Source: Flavihumibacter solisilvae
GTDB taxonomy: Bacteria; Bacteroidota; Bacteroidia; Chitinophagales; Chitinophagaceae
Direction: 5' to 3'
NCBI RefSeq assembly: GCF_000814475.1
Contig: NZ_JSVC01000027.1
Span: forward strand, 62,001 to 126,000
DNA length: 64,000 nt
Shown here: positions 25,900 to 35,374 of the stretch, one piece after another
Position numbering within the stretch: position 1 is the first letter of the stretch
Layout: each line of letters opens with the position of its first letter
Translations under genes and position numbers: made by a program
The notes under the pieces: model-generated
Told to the model about the DNA's origin: nothing
Databases searched by the model: none
Seen by the model: the letters and a program-made list of their open reading frames with translations, nothing else

Positions 25900-27088
25900 C
25901 CGCTATCAGCACCGGGGTGGTGAAGACGCAGTACTGGACATGGAACGCAGGCTGTTGGATTCCCATGGACATGCTACGGAAACCCTTTCTTTCGATAATG
26001 AATCTATTGCCGGCGTAGCAGGTAAAGTGTCGGCAGCCATGAAAGCTGTATACAATCCACAGTCGGCAAAAAAGCTCGGTTTTAGAATATCAGCCTTCAG
26101 TCCTGATGTCATACACGTGCACAATCTCTTTTTCGACGCCTCACCTTCCGTACTGTACCAGGCAAAAAAAATGGGAATACCTGTGGTAGCCACATTGCAC
26201 AATTATCGGCTGATCTGTGCTAACGCTATGCTGATTAGGAGTGGGACCATTTGTGAAAAATGTATTCATTCCACTTTTCCTTCGAGTGGCATCATCAATA
26301 AATGCTACCGCAACTCTGCAGTGCAATCAGGTCTGGTTACTGCAATTACGGGTACCCATAAAATGCTGGGCACTTGGAAGAATAAAGTTGACGCCTATAT
26401 AACGTTGTCGGGTTTTATGCGGAATAAAATCCTGTCGGGTTCAGCCGGTCTTGAAGCCGGAAAGGTCTTCATTACACCGAATGCTATTGCAGATCCGGGC
26501 CAGGGCTCTTCTGTAAGGGATGACTATTTTCTTTTTGTAGGACGAATTTCTGCAGAGAAAGGAATTCTTCAGCTTGCCCGAAAGTTCGCAGAGACAGGCG
26601 ACAGGCTGGTCATCGCCGGTGATGGGCCGCTGGCCGAAAGCATCAGGGAAATAGCAGCTACTGCAGCCAATATTAATTATCTGGGATTACAGCCCGCGGA
26701 AACGATCATTCGTTACATGAAACACGCGAAGGCACTCGTTTTCCCGTCAACCTGGTATGAAGGGATGCCGATGACGATCATAGAAGCATTCGCTACGGGA
26801 ACCCCGGTTCTGGCATCCAGGCTGGGCTCGATGGAAGAAATGATTGAGGAGGGAAGCAATGGATTTCTTTTCGAGCCAGGCAACATGGACGATCTGCATG
26901 AACTGCTGAAAAGAATAAAATGGAAGGAAGAACTGTACAATCGGGCACGGAGTTCATACCTCGAAAAGTACAGCGAAGAAGTACACTATAACAATATTCT
27001 CAATATCTATAAACAACTATCCGATGGACAACACAAGAATCCTATTATCGCAAAGTCAGTTAATGAACATCAGCATCAATACGCTTAG
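25877..27088 (+). CDS. Glycosyltransferase family 4
   Basis: A 403-residue GT-B enzyme. The N-terminal domain starts MKVLFIHNRYQHRGGED and contains VIHVHNLFFD and a four-cysteine cluster (C-x11-C-x2-C-x13-C, in ICAN, GTICEKC and NKCYR), which may bind zinc or iron. The C-terminal domain has VGRISAEKG and the E-x7-E donor site in STWYEGMPMTIIEAFATG. It adds one sugar of the repeat unit at the cytoplasmic face; sugar identity cannot be told. It overlaps both neighbours slightly, consistent with one operon. Confidence 0.9.
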   Translation: MKVLFIHNRYQHRGGEDAVLDMERRLLDSHGHATETLSFDNESIAGVAGKVSAAMKAVYNPQSAKKLGFRISAFSPDVIHVHNLFFDASPSVLYQAKKMGIPVVATLHNYRLICANAMLIRSGTICEKCIHSTFPSSGIINKCYRNSAVQSGLVTAITGTHKMLGTWKNKVDAYITLSGFMRNKILSGSAGLEAGKVFITPNAIADPGQGSSVRDDYFLFVGRISAEKGILQLARKFAETGDRLVIAGDGPLAESIREIAATAANINYLGLQPAETIIRYMKHAKALVFPSTWYEGMPMTIIEAFATGTPVLASRLGSMEEMIEEGSNGFLFEPGNMDDLHELLKRIKWKEELYNRARSSYLEKYSEEVHYNNILNIYKQLSDGQHKNPIIAKSVNEHQHQYA

Positions 27089-27779
27089 TTACCAGCAGAG
27101 CATTGACAGGGTAATGGAATGGGCAAAAGAGAAGCGCAAGGCATACATATGTTTCGCCAATGTACACATGTCTGTTGAAGCTTACCGCAACCAGCGATAT
27201 GCACAGATTATCAATAAGGCAAACCTGGTTTTGCCTGATGGTAAGCCTATTGCAATAGTTAATTCGTGGCTAAACAAAAAAAGCCAGGAAAGGATTTCCG
27301 GGATGGATTTCCTTGAGTCTCTGCTGAGCCAGTCTCACCCCGTGCGGCTATTCATTTACGGAAGTACAGAAGAAGTAATCGAAGCTTTCCGTAACCGAGT
27401 GAAGAACCAACATCCTCACATAAATATCGTCGGGCATATCTGCCCTCCTTTCCGTGCACTTACCGCTGAAGAATCAGAGCAGGATAATGCAAATATCAAT
27501 GCTGTGAACCCTGATATCGTTCTAGTAGCATTAGGTTGTCCAAAGCAGGAAAAATGGATGGCAAAACATACCAAGGATATCAATGCCGTTTTGCTTGGTA
27601 TAGGTGCCGCCCTTGAAGTTTCATCTGGCCGGAGAAAGCGTGCACCACTCTGGATGCAGCAAGCCAGCCTGGAGTGGTTGTTCCGTCTTGTACAGGAACC
27701 AAGAAGGTTGTTCAAGCGTTATCTTGTGACGAATACATTTTTTATGTACCTTCTTGTCAAGCATTATCTATTAAAGTAA
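27063..27779 (+). CDS. WecG/TagA/CpsF family glycosyltransferase
   Basis: A 238-residue enzyme of the WecG/TagA fold. Family segments can be read: NLVLPDGKPIA, GSTEEVIEAF, IVLVALGCPKQEKWM and IGAALEVSSGRRKRAP, then WLFRLVQEPRRLFKRY. Members add N-acetylmannosamine or its uronic acid to lipid-linked GlcNAc as the second sugar. An ATG at 27024 would give 13 more residues and cannot be excluded; 27063 is chosen because the fold seems to begin there. It overlaps the GT4 gene by 26 bp. Confidence 0.88.
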   Translation: MNISINTLSYQQSIDRVMEWAKEKRKAYICFANVHMSVEAYRNQRYAQIINKANLVLPDGKPIAIVNSWLNKKSQERISGMDFLESLLSQSHPVRLFIYGSTEEVIEAFRNRVKNQHPHINIVGHICPPFRALTAEESEQDNANINAVNPDIVLVALGCPKQEKWMAKHTKDINAVLLGIGAALEVSSGRRKRAPLWMQQASLEWLFRLVQEPRRLFKRYLVTNTFFMYLLVKHYLLK

Positions 27780-27783
27780 CAGG

Positions 27784-29016
27784 ATGTTTTCATTGTTCGA
27801 AATACTTTCACAGTTGGTCGGGGGATCACTGATCTTCTGGCCACTGCTGAATTCCTTGGCAATAATCGCACTCTTTTTATACTGGATCTTTTTCGGACAA
27901 AAGAGAAAGCCTGAAGAAAAAATCACCTTCTACCTTTTTTGCCTTTTCGCCTCTTTGTACCTTCTTAAGATCATTGGCACAATCTATTCGAGCGATCTTA
28001 AAACTGCAGGCTTTAAATTACAGCAGACATCAGCCTTGCTCGTTCTTCCGCTGATATATGCATTTAGCTCACTGCAGCGCAATCGGTTCAACAGGACCAT
28101 GGATTTTTTTTCGATATGTTGTGCTGCAGGTGTCCTGGCAGGTTTGGGCTGGGGTGTAGTCCGGCTTTTCAACACCGGCTCGCTTCATCATCTGCAAGGT
28201 TATGACCTTGTGATACTGAAAGGAATGGCGCCATACATTTTCGGCCTCTGTTGTCTTACCAGCATGTCATGGAATGCTTACAGGCTTGAACAGGACGGAC
28301 GAACAGTAAACAAAATATTCTGGCTAAGAATCTCTTTACTGTTATTGTTTACCCTTTTCCTTCTGCTTCTGGGTAACAGGTTATCAATAATGTTATTGTT
28401 CTTCCTTGTGCTGATTTACTTTTTCAAAACCAATTTTCGTAAAAGTTATAAAATTGCTGGTCTGTCATTAGTGGTGTTTTTGGTAATGGCGATGGGAATG
28501 GTAACTCCGAAATTGCAACAGCAATGGAATGAGATCAGGGCAATTTCGAAACAACAAATTATCCGGCTGGATGAGGATTCCTCACTCGGACGATCCTGGG
28601 GAGGTGGTGTGCTTCGGCTGGCGATCTGGCAATGCGCTTTTGATGTCTTTCAGGAACACCCACTGGCAGGAGTAGGCACTGGTGACGCCCAGCAGGCTTT
28701 ACAGGAGAGCTATGAAAAAAGAAAATTCTATTTCGCTTCACGTTACAATAAGTACAACGCCCATAACCAGTACATTCAACAACTCGTTACGCATGGTTTA
28801 CCAGGCCTGTTGTTGCTAATCGCCTGCATCGCTACCGGACTGGTTATAGCGTTCAGATCGGGAAACGATCTGGCCCTATTTTTTTGGGTGTGCTTTGGGG
28901 TAGCCTGTTTCACGGAATCTATTCTCGAGATTAACAAGGGAATAGTCTGGTTCAGTTTTTTTGGAAGTCTTTTTGGCCTGCAATCAAACGATGATCAACT
29001 GCCGACTCCGAAATAG
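27784..29016 (+). CDS. O-antigen ligase family protein
   Basis: A 410-residue membrane protein with about ten helices. The long loop carries FQEHPLAGVGTGDAQQAL and NAHNQYIQQLVTHGLPG, the classic Wzy_C/WaaL pattern with the key His. It is the second polymerase/ligase-like protein in the locus; one may polymerise repeat units and the other ligate or act on a different glycan. Its 3' end overlaps the convergent GT2 gene by 22 bp. Confidence 0.88.
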   Translation: MFSLFEILSQLVGGSLIFWPLLNSLAIIALFLYWIFFGQKRKPEEKITFYLFCLFASLYLLKIIGTIYSSDLKTAGFKLQQTSALLVLPLIYAFSSLQRNRFNRTMDFFSICCAAGVLAGLGWGVVRLFNTGSLHHLQGYDLVILKGMAPYIFGLCCLTSMSWNAYRLEQDGRTVNKIFWLRISLLLLFTLFLLLLGNRLSIMLLFFLVLIYFFKTNFRKSYKIAGLSLVVFLVMAMGMVTPKLQQQWNEIRAISKQQIIRLDEDSSLGRSWGGGVLRLAIWQCAFDVFQEHPLAGVGTGDAQQALQESYEKRKFYFASRYNKYNAHNQYIQQLVTHGLPGLLLLIACIATGLVIAFRSGNDLALFFWVCFGVACFTESILEINKGIVWFSFFGSLFGLQSNDDQLPTPK

Positions 29017-29921
29017 GAATTGAAAAGTAACTGAATCCGTTTAAAGCAATTTTTAAATTTCAGCCACGGAGAAACCGTCAATTCTTCCAGCGGACCTGTA
29101 TAAGCTGTTCCTCGCTTAAGAAAGTAGTTGGTAAGAGTGCTGGATGTAATTCCCCATTTTGCGATAAATTGATAATACCCTGGATTTATTTTAACCCTCT
29201 TAGTTGAAATACTTCCAAAATGGTAAACCCGGCTTCTCCCCACGCCTTTAAACAGGCGAATACCAGACTGCCAGAGTTTCATCGAAAAATCTGGATCACT
29301 GTACAAACCCGGACTAAACTCAACGCTATATCCTCCAACCATATCCCAGATATCTTTATGGACAAGATTGGGAGGCCAAGTAGCTCCATTCCAGTCAGCT
29401 TTGTCCAGCGCCTGGTAACTGCTGAGCAATTCGCTCTCACGGAACGTTTGTATGGTACGGCCAAAATCAGCTTCAATAGAACAGTTGCTTTGTGCATCTG
29501 GTTCAATTGCCGTTGCCGAAATAAAAAAACGATTATGCCTGATCTGCTCCACTTCTTCCCAAAGCGCTTTATCCCACCCGGGGCAGACAAACATATCATC
29601 ATTCATGTACAGGATGTAATTTGTATCAACAAGGGTCCGGGCAGCATTTAGAGCATAACATACCCCCAGGTTCTTCTCGCTGAAAGTATAGTCAATATCA
29701 TCCTGAGAGTCAAGCCATTCGATAGTTCCATCCTTACCTTCATTAACATGCACAATAATCTGATGATCAAATGATGAATATTTACGCAGGCTTTTTATAC
29801 ACTGCTTCAGATATTGAAGATTGTTCCAGGTAGGAATAAGAATGGAAAAAACATTTTCTTTTGAGGATTGGGTTTTTCTCGTCGAAATGCCCATTTCGGC
29901 GAGAACCATTAGGTCATTCAT
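28995..29921 (-). CDS. Glycosyltransferase family 2
   Basis: A 308-residue GT-A enzyme. SILIPTWNN, the acidic NYILYMNDDMF motif and a later GGYSVEFSPGLYSDPDF segment are present, the last resembling rhamnosyl- and galactosyl-type GT2s. The frame is open upstream to a TTG at 29933, but ATG 29921 is the likely start. It is on the opposite strand from the genes around it and has no same-strand neighbour closely upstream, so it needs its own promoter. Confidence 0.85.
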   Translation of the reverse strand: MNDLMVLAEMGISTRKTQSSKENVFSILIPTWNNLQYLKQCIKSLRKYSSFDHQIIVHVNEGKDGTIEWLDSQDDIDYTFSEKNLGVCYALNAARTLVDTNYILYMNDDMFVCPGWDKALWEEVEQIRHNRFFISATAIEPDAQSNCSIEADFGRTIQTFRESELLSSYQALDKADWNGATWPPNLVHKDIWDMVGGYSVEFSPGLYSDPDFSMKLWQSGIRLFKGVGRSRVYHFGSISTKRVKINPGYYQFIAKWGITSSTLTNYFLKRGTAYTGPLEELTVSPWLKFKNCFKRIQLLFNSYFGVGS

Positions 29922-29978
29922 CAATATTGGCAATTATAAAAAAACTGAAATGAAGTTTGCTAATTTGCATCAATCAAT

Positions 29979-30911
29979 ATGAACACTGATCTCAGTTATC
30001 CGCTTATTTCCGTCGTAATGGCAACGTACAACGGCCAACGATTCATCACAGAACAATTGAACAGCATAATCAGGCAAACATATTCTAATCTTGAAGTGAT
30101 CATAGTTGATGACGACTCAACTGATGACACTCACGCTATTCTGCAGGAATTCAGCAGAAAATATCCATTTATTAAAGTCTACAGGAACGAGACCAACATC
30201 GGTTACATCAAGAACTTTGAGCGCGGTTTGCAAATGGCATCAGGAAACTTTATAGCCCCCTGTGACCAGGATGATATCTGGGAGCCAGAAAAGCTGACAA
30301 CACTTTATCAAAACCTGGGTATCCATGAAATCATCTATTCGGATTCAACCCTGATTGACGAAGCCGGCAATAGCCTGGGTAAGAATCTTTCGGATATAAA
30401 AAATCTTCGTGGATTTGACGATTGCCTTTGCTATGCTATTGGCAACAGTGCTCCGGGACACGCCATGCTTATTAAAAGATCTGTCATAGACCGAAGTCTT
30501 CCGCTGCCCCCAATCTTCCCCCATGATTACTGGATCGGCTTCATCGCGACTTGCCAATCTCCTATCAGGTACTTAAATGTCCCACTTGTAAAATATCGTC
30601 AGCACGAGACAAACGTATTTGGCGTAGCGAACACGGGATCATCCAAACGACGGCATTCAAAAGAGAAAACCGATAAGAAAACACTTGCTTTGAACCGGAT
30701 GCAATTGCTCTACCAATCATGCCCCGGGGACATTCCGCAGAAGAATGTTTACGCCGGTATCCTGGACTCATACCGGGATTTTTCACTTACGAACAACATC
30801 AAACGAACACTTATCTTCTTCAGACATCAGGATAAGATCCTTGCCTACAAGAAAAAACCCCTCTGGCGTAAATGGTTATTCTGTTTGAAAATGTTTGCCA
30901 TGATCAAATGA
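29979..30911 (+). CDS. Glycosyltransferase family 2
   Basis: A 310-residue GT-A enzyme starting with ISVVMATYNGQRFITEQLNS, with VIIVDDDSTDDT and the donor motif PCDQDDIWEPEKL. The pattern is common among enzymes adding rhamnose or related sugars to O-chains. TAATTTG at 29961-29967 before the ATG resembles a degenerate -7 element. It converges on the long sugar transferase gene (12-bp gap) without a visible terminator. Confidence 0.9.
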   Translation: MNTDLSYPLISVVMATYNGQRFITEQLNSIIRQTYSNLEVIIVDDDSTDDTHAILQEFSRKYPFIKVYRNETNIGYIKNFERGLQMASGNFIAPCDQDDIWEPEKLTTLYQNLGIHEIIYSDSTLIDEAGNSLGKNLSDIKNLRGFDDCLCYAIGNSAPGHAMLIKRSVIDRSLPLPPIFPHDYWIGFIATCQSPIRYLNVPLVKYRQHETNVFGVANTGSSKRRHSKEKTDKKTLALNRMQLLYQSCPGDIPQKNVYAGILDSYRDFSLTNNIKRTLIFFRHQDKILAYKKKPLWRKWLFCLKMFAMIK

Positions 30912-30922
30912 ATTTGCTGCAA

Positions 30923-32323
30923 TCAGAAGGCTTGTTCATCACCTTTCACCATATTCACCAATGTCTGCAATATGATCTGCAGGTCAAGCCAAAAGGTCCA
31001 GTTCTCAATATACCACAGATCGAATTCCACACGCTTTTCCATTAAGTGAGGCTTCCTTGTTTCACCACGGTATCCGTTCACCTGAGCCCAACCCGTTATT
31101 CCAGGCTTCACCCAATGCCGCATCATGTAATTTTCAACGCTGTCCCTAGATTGAATATTAAGCGGAACGGGATGTGGGCGCGGACCCACTACTGACATGG
31201 AACCCAACAACACATTAATGAACTGCGGAATCTCGTCGAGGTTAGTTTTACGAAGGAACGCCCCAACACGAGTGATGCGCGGATCATCTTTCCTGGCTTG
31301 CTGATACCTGCCCTTTTCGTCCGTATCCCTACTGGTATTCACCATTGTCCTGAACTTATAACAAATAATAGATTTGTTATTCAGACCCCATCGCTCCTGT
31401 TTAAATAAGACAGGCCCCTTTGAGCTCAACTTAATTAAAATAGCAATGATCGGGAATAACCAACTCAACACAAACACCGTTACCAGGAATGAAAAAATGA
31501 CGTCAAAAATGCGTTTCAGCATTTTATTGTCAATGACATCCAACGGGAGCGAGCGTAAGGTAATAATCGGAAGACTGCCCAGCCGGTCAATATGTAATTT
31601 ACGTGCACCGAACCGCTGATAATCCGGAATGATACGAACCAACTTCCCCTGTTGTTCCCCTGCGCTAATAATATGCTCAAGCACATTATCATCCGTTATG
31701 GGCATAGCAACTACAATATCATCAAGTTCATGCTTTGCCAGCACGCGATTAATTTCAGATGTTTTTCCCAGATACTGACCGTTCAACAAAGGGTTACTCA
31801 CATCGTCAACAAAGCCGGTGAGTTCATAGCCGTAGTTTTTGTCCTTAACGTACTGTTTGTAGAAGTCCATTCCATTGTCGCCGGCTCCAACGATCAATAC
31901 CTTACGGGTTAAGATTTCACTCTTTCTTATTCTTTTATAAACGATCCTTATCAGAACCTTCTGTATGGGTATAAAAACAAAAAGGAGGGCAAAATATGTA
32001 ACGAGCTGCGTCCGGCTAAAGGGATAATTCTGCAGTACAAAAAACAGGAGGAAGGAAACTAAAAGTGAAAAAACGATCTGCGTTTTAAGAAAGGATATCC
32101 ATTCCATCGAGAATGGTTTAATCCTGAAGTCTTGGTAAAGTCCCATGATCCGGCCTGAGAAGAACCAGGTAATCATTAACATCAATACCAGCGCAAGGTT
32201 GTGACTGGAATATGTGTCGGATATGAATATAATATTCCCGCGAACAGCGAAAAAGATCAGGGCAACGAGTAAGAGATCCGCAGTAATTTTACCACGAATC
32301 GATGGTCGGTACGAAGTTTGCAT
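30923..32323 (-). CDS. Undecaprenyl-phosphate sugar phosphotransferase (WcaJ/WbaP-like)
   Basis: A 466-residue priming enzyme. Four to five N-terminal membrane helices (residues 1-130) are followed by a Rossmann-like module ([11 protein letters not shown], about 140-150) and a final helix plus catalytic domain with [31 protein letters not shown] and [10 protein letters not shown]. It transfers a hexose-1-phosphate, often glucose or galactose, to undecaprenyl phosphate. It is the full-length counterpart of the short transferase at 22594. The SLBB gene lies upstream on the same strand with a 148-bp gap. Confidence 0.92.
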   Translation of the reverse strand: MQTSYRPSIRGKITADLLLVALIFFAVRGNIIFISDTYSSHNLALVLMLMITWFFSGRIMGLYQDFRIKPFSMEWISFLKTQIVFSLLVSFLLFFVLQNYPFSRTQLVTYFALLFVFIPIQKVLIRIVYKRIRKSEILTRKVLIVGAGDNGMDFYKQYVKDKNYGYELTGFVDDVSNPLLNGQYLGKTSEINRVLAKHELDDIVVAMPITDDNVLEHIISAGEQQGKLVRIIPDYQRFGARKLHIDRLGSLPIITLRSLPLDVIDNKMLKRIFDVIFSFLVTVFVLSWLFPIIAILIKLSSKGPVLFKQERWGLNNKSIICYKFRTMVNTSRDTDEKGRYQQARKDDPRITRVGAFLRKTNLDEIPQFINVLLGSMSVVGPRPHPVPLNIQSRDSVENYMMRHWVKPGITGWAQVNGYRGETRKPHLMEKRVEFDLWYIENWTFWLDLQIILQTLVNMVKGDEQAF

Positions 32324-32471
32324 CAGCTAAGGTTTAAGGTTTATCAGTCAATTCGGTATTTCAGTCAGCGGAATGGCTTCGCCACATCACTCACAGGGTT
32401 AACCTGAAGCAATGATATCTCCATACACATTCTATCGTTTTTCCTATGTAGCTATTTGCAGCTGACTTACT

Positions 32472-34892
32472 CTACTTGGTAAACAATGCCACTGCTGTAA
32501 TTAGCGCGGTTATTGCTGATACCAAAATACCTGCTCTACCTGCATCAAACTGACCATCACGTTTCGGTTTCTGCGGAACGAATATGCTTGAGCCCGGATA
32601 TATTTTAGGTTGCCTTGGAAATATTCCGAGCATACGCTCAATTTTACTGGCGCTTCCATTTGCATAAATCACAAATGCCTTTCTTCTCTTGCCTAATTGG
32701 GTAACGCCTCCCGCATCAGACAGGTAATCCTTCATCTTCTTTTGCCTCTCATACATGATATCTACGGGTTTATAGACCTCACCGTAAATACTAACAGTAT
32801 TATTGATCCTCGGAACGATTAATTCATCACCGTCCTCGAGAATTATATCATCTGCACTGCCAGGATGTTTGAGAATATAATCCAGATCAATTGCCACTAC
32901 TCGCTTTGTCTCATTAAGTGAGCTGTCCTCAGATGTAGCTGTCGAATCCTGCTTTACACTAATCAGCAATCGTTTTACAATTGCTGTATCCACTATTTCC
33001 CTTTTCTGGCGCATCAGTTTCGCTCCCCTGACATTTGAGGTATAAAGCAAACCACCTGAGCGTTGAATAATCGAGCTCAGCCTTTCTTCCCTGCTCTGTA
33101 ACGTATATACAGCAGGCATCAATACCTCGCCACTGATCTTCACACTAATCTGCTTCTTGTAATACGGATCTTCTTTAATAGTGATGATGTCGTATGGCTT
33201 CAATATTATGTCGGAAGCTATTTCGGACAGATCCATATTGTCATTGATCGTTATAATGTCGGCGATTGCGCTGCCTGATTGTTTAACATCCACATCATGT
33301 TTCCGGCGTGAGATCTCGATCTGGTTGCCAGTAGCATTTTCAGCATAACCACCGGCTTTCAGAATGAGTGATTTCAATGACAGACTGTCTTCAAACCTGA
33401 AAGTTCCCGGTTTGCGAACTGCACCGTTGATAGTCACGCTAATAGTATCCTTCAGATCAAAAATGGAAGCAATGTGAATACTGTCTTCTTTAACCAGCGT
33501 CATTCCTTTTTGTAGTCCGGCGAGGATCGGTTTCAATTCCACCGACATATATTCCCTGGTCAGATCAGTACGTGTGCGTACTACGATCGCCCGGCCACTA
33601 TACACATCTTCTTTAAGGCCCTGGGCCTTATTTATCAGGTCTGAAATTGTCATTCCTGCTTCTAAAGCGTAGGTGCCAGGTTTGAATACGGCGCCGTTGA
33701 TGATAACGCGGTTTACGTACCGGTTCAAGACCGAATCAACTACAAATTCATCACCGTTATGTGCTTTGTAAACTCCGAATGAGTCTGATGGGATATCAAT
33801 AACACTTCTCCCAAAATCCGTATATCGCTTCCCGGTAATGCGTCCTCTGAATGCCTTGCTTTTAAAGCCACCTGCAAATTCGATCGCTTCTTCAAGGGTT
33901 TCCGACGGCCTTAATTCAAATATACCCGGCCGGTTAAGTTCCCCGTTAAATGTTACCAGCAACTTAGCAAAGGGCACCCTTATTACATCGTTGTCTTCCA
34001 GGCTTACGTTTCCGCGTTGGTCGCCACGCACGAGAAAATCATACAGATCAGCAACCTGGATCACCTTGCTGTTGCGGATAAGTTCAATGTTCCGGAATGA
34101 ACCATTTTCCGCAGGACCGCCGCTGACATATAAAGCATTGAACAAGGTGGCAAGTGATGGCAATGTATAAGTACCCGGACGATTAATCGCCCCAATCAGT
34201 ATCACTTTAATGCTTCGGATACTGCCGAGTGACAATTGAAGTTTTGTCTGCCCGTTGCTTAACCCGGGATAATATTTACTTAACCGGTTCTTCAGCAATA
34301 ATGTCGCAGCCTCAACAGTCATTCCGTTGACCTGGATTACCCCGGCATATTTTACATTTACTGTGCCTTCGGGTGTCACTTTCAGTGTCTGCTGAGACAT
34401 ATTCTGGCCATAAATGTTCACCAAAAGCTCGTCATCCGGACCAATTGTATAGTTTTTGGGTGTCGCCATTCGCAGATCAGGCTCGAATGAAAGGTTTTCA
34501 TTGCTGAAAAGATCTGCGCCGAACAACCGGGATGTATTGGCAGGCTTCAACAGGTCAATACGAACTGCCGGATTGGCCTGAACCTTACGTTTGGTATTTG
34601 TAGCCGGTTCGGAAGATGGGAAAGTCGGCGTTTCAACCGATGTTTCCATTTGTTTTATCCGCCTCCTTAGCTCTACCAGCTCGGTCTCAGGCATTCCCCG
34701 ACGCAGGAATTCAGCTTCAACCTCCTGTTGCGAGTAGCCATTAGATTTAGCCCTCGAAAGATATTGTTGTAATTGTGCATCTGTAATTTGATCAGACCGA
34801 ACCTGGCTTAGGTCGTTAGGAACCTGTGCAGAAACAAAATTTACGGAGAAGAAAATGAGGAGGAATGCTATCAGCGCCTTGCGGAATTTCAT
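32472..34892 (-). CDS. Polysaccharide export protein with six SLBB repeats (Wza-like)
   Basis: An 806-residue protein, about twice the length of Wza. Signal peptide ends near FVSAQ; a helical segment with a predicted short coil follows (about 25-90); the poly-export domain begins NYTIGPDDELLVNIYG. Six SLBB-type units then follow, recognised by their first strand and turn: GAINRPGTY, GELNRPGIF, GAVFKPGTY, GAVRKPGTF, GEVLMPAVY and GEVYKPVDI. The C-terminus has a hydrophobic helix (GILVSAITALITAVALF) that could cross the outer membrane as in Wza. There is no lipobox. No Wzc-type co-polymerase or tyrosine kinase is next to it. Confidence 0.9.
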   Translation of the reverse strand: MKFRKALIAFLLIFFSVNFVSAQVPNDLSQVRSDQITDAQLQQYLSRAKSNGYSQQEVEAEFLRRGMPETELVELRRRIKQMETSVETPTFPSSEPATNTKRKVQANPAVRIDLLKPANTSRLFGADLFSNENLSFEPDLRMATPKNYTIGPDDELLVNIYGQNMSQQTLKVTPEGTVNVKYAGVIQVNGMTVEAATLLLKNRLSKYYPGLSNGQTKLQLSLGSIRSIKVILIGAINRPGTYTLPSLATLFNALYVSGGPAENGSFRNIELIRNSKVIQVADLYDFLVRGDQRGNVSLEDNDVIRVPFAKLLVTFNGELNRPGIFELRPSETLEEAIEFAGGFKSKAFRGRITGKRYTDFGRSVIDIPSDSFGVYKAHNGDEFVVDSVLNRYVNRVIINGAVFKPGTYALEAGMTISDLINKAQGLKEDVYSGRAIVVRTRTDLTREYMSVELKPILAGLQKGMTLVKEDSIHIASIFDLKDTISVTINGAVRKPGTFRFEDSLSLKSLILKAGGYAENATGNQIEISRRKHDVDVKQSGSAIADIITINDNMDLSEIASDIILKPYDIITIKEDPYYKKQISVKISGEVLMPAVYTLQSREERLSSIIQRSGGLLYTSNVRGAKLMRQKREIVDTAIVKRLLISVKQDSTATSEDSSLNETKRVVAIDLDYILKHPGSADDIILEDGDELIVPRINNTVSIYGEVYKPVDIMYERQKKMKDYLSDAGGVTQLGKRRKAFVIYANGSASKIERMLGIFPRQPKIYPGSSIFVPQKPKRDGQFDAGRAGILVSAITALITAVALFTK

Positions 34893-35374
34893 ACTTTATG
34901 GATTTACAGCACACAATCGTTGTCGAACACACCTGGATCCAGATGATTCAAATGATTTGGAATGCTGAAGGAATAAGGTTTTACCAATCATTTTTCTAGC
35001 GCGCAAATATAGTGACTGAATTAATAGCAAAGGTGTTGCTTCTGCAATAAATTAAATATGAACAAGGGGATTCAGCTGCCGGCCCAACCAGAGACTTCAG
35101 CTTAGTTACAGTTGAAGTAATATTTCGCATAAGCATGGATAAAACTGGCCGCAAGTAACAAAATATAATCTAAACTTTTTTGGGGAAAAACACCGAAAGA
35201 TGACGGGAGTTATGGTATTGGAAGAACTTATTCAGGTAAACATTATATATTTTAAAAAGCTTAAATCGTAAAATTTCGCTGAACTTTGGTGATTTTAATA
35301 CGTTATGATCTTGCTGTATAACGGCTAACGGCTGGTTCAAAAACCACTAATTTTAGTAATATTTCCTCATTATC
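34893..35374. other. Divergent intergenic region between the SLBB gene and the ABC exporter
   Basis: About 480 bp, A/T-rich, without a convincing reading frame. It should hold promoters for both flanking genes. A TAnnTTTG match faces left at 35006-35013; on the right a TAATTTTA sequence at 35347-35354 lies 20 bp before the exporter ATG. I see no tRNA, repeat array or clear hairpin. Confidence 0.6.
35006..35013 (-). promoter_or_regulatory. Bacteroidota -7 element for the SLBB export gene
   Basis: On the minus strand the sequence reads TATATTTG, matching TAnnTTTG, followed by GCGCGC. A TTTG sits 16 bp upstream (35030-35033), a little close for a -33 element. The implied leader is roughly 105 nt. 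Confidence 0.5.

Noticed and set aside
34893-35374. Possible small RNA or riboswitch in the long leader of the SLBB gene
   Set aside because: The region is A/T-rich and I see no conserved aptamer or strong stem with T-run, so only the promoter is reported.
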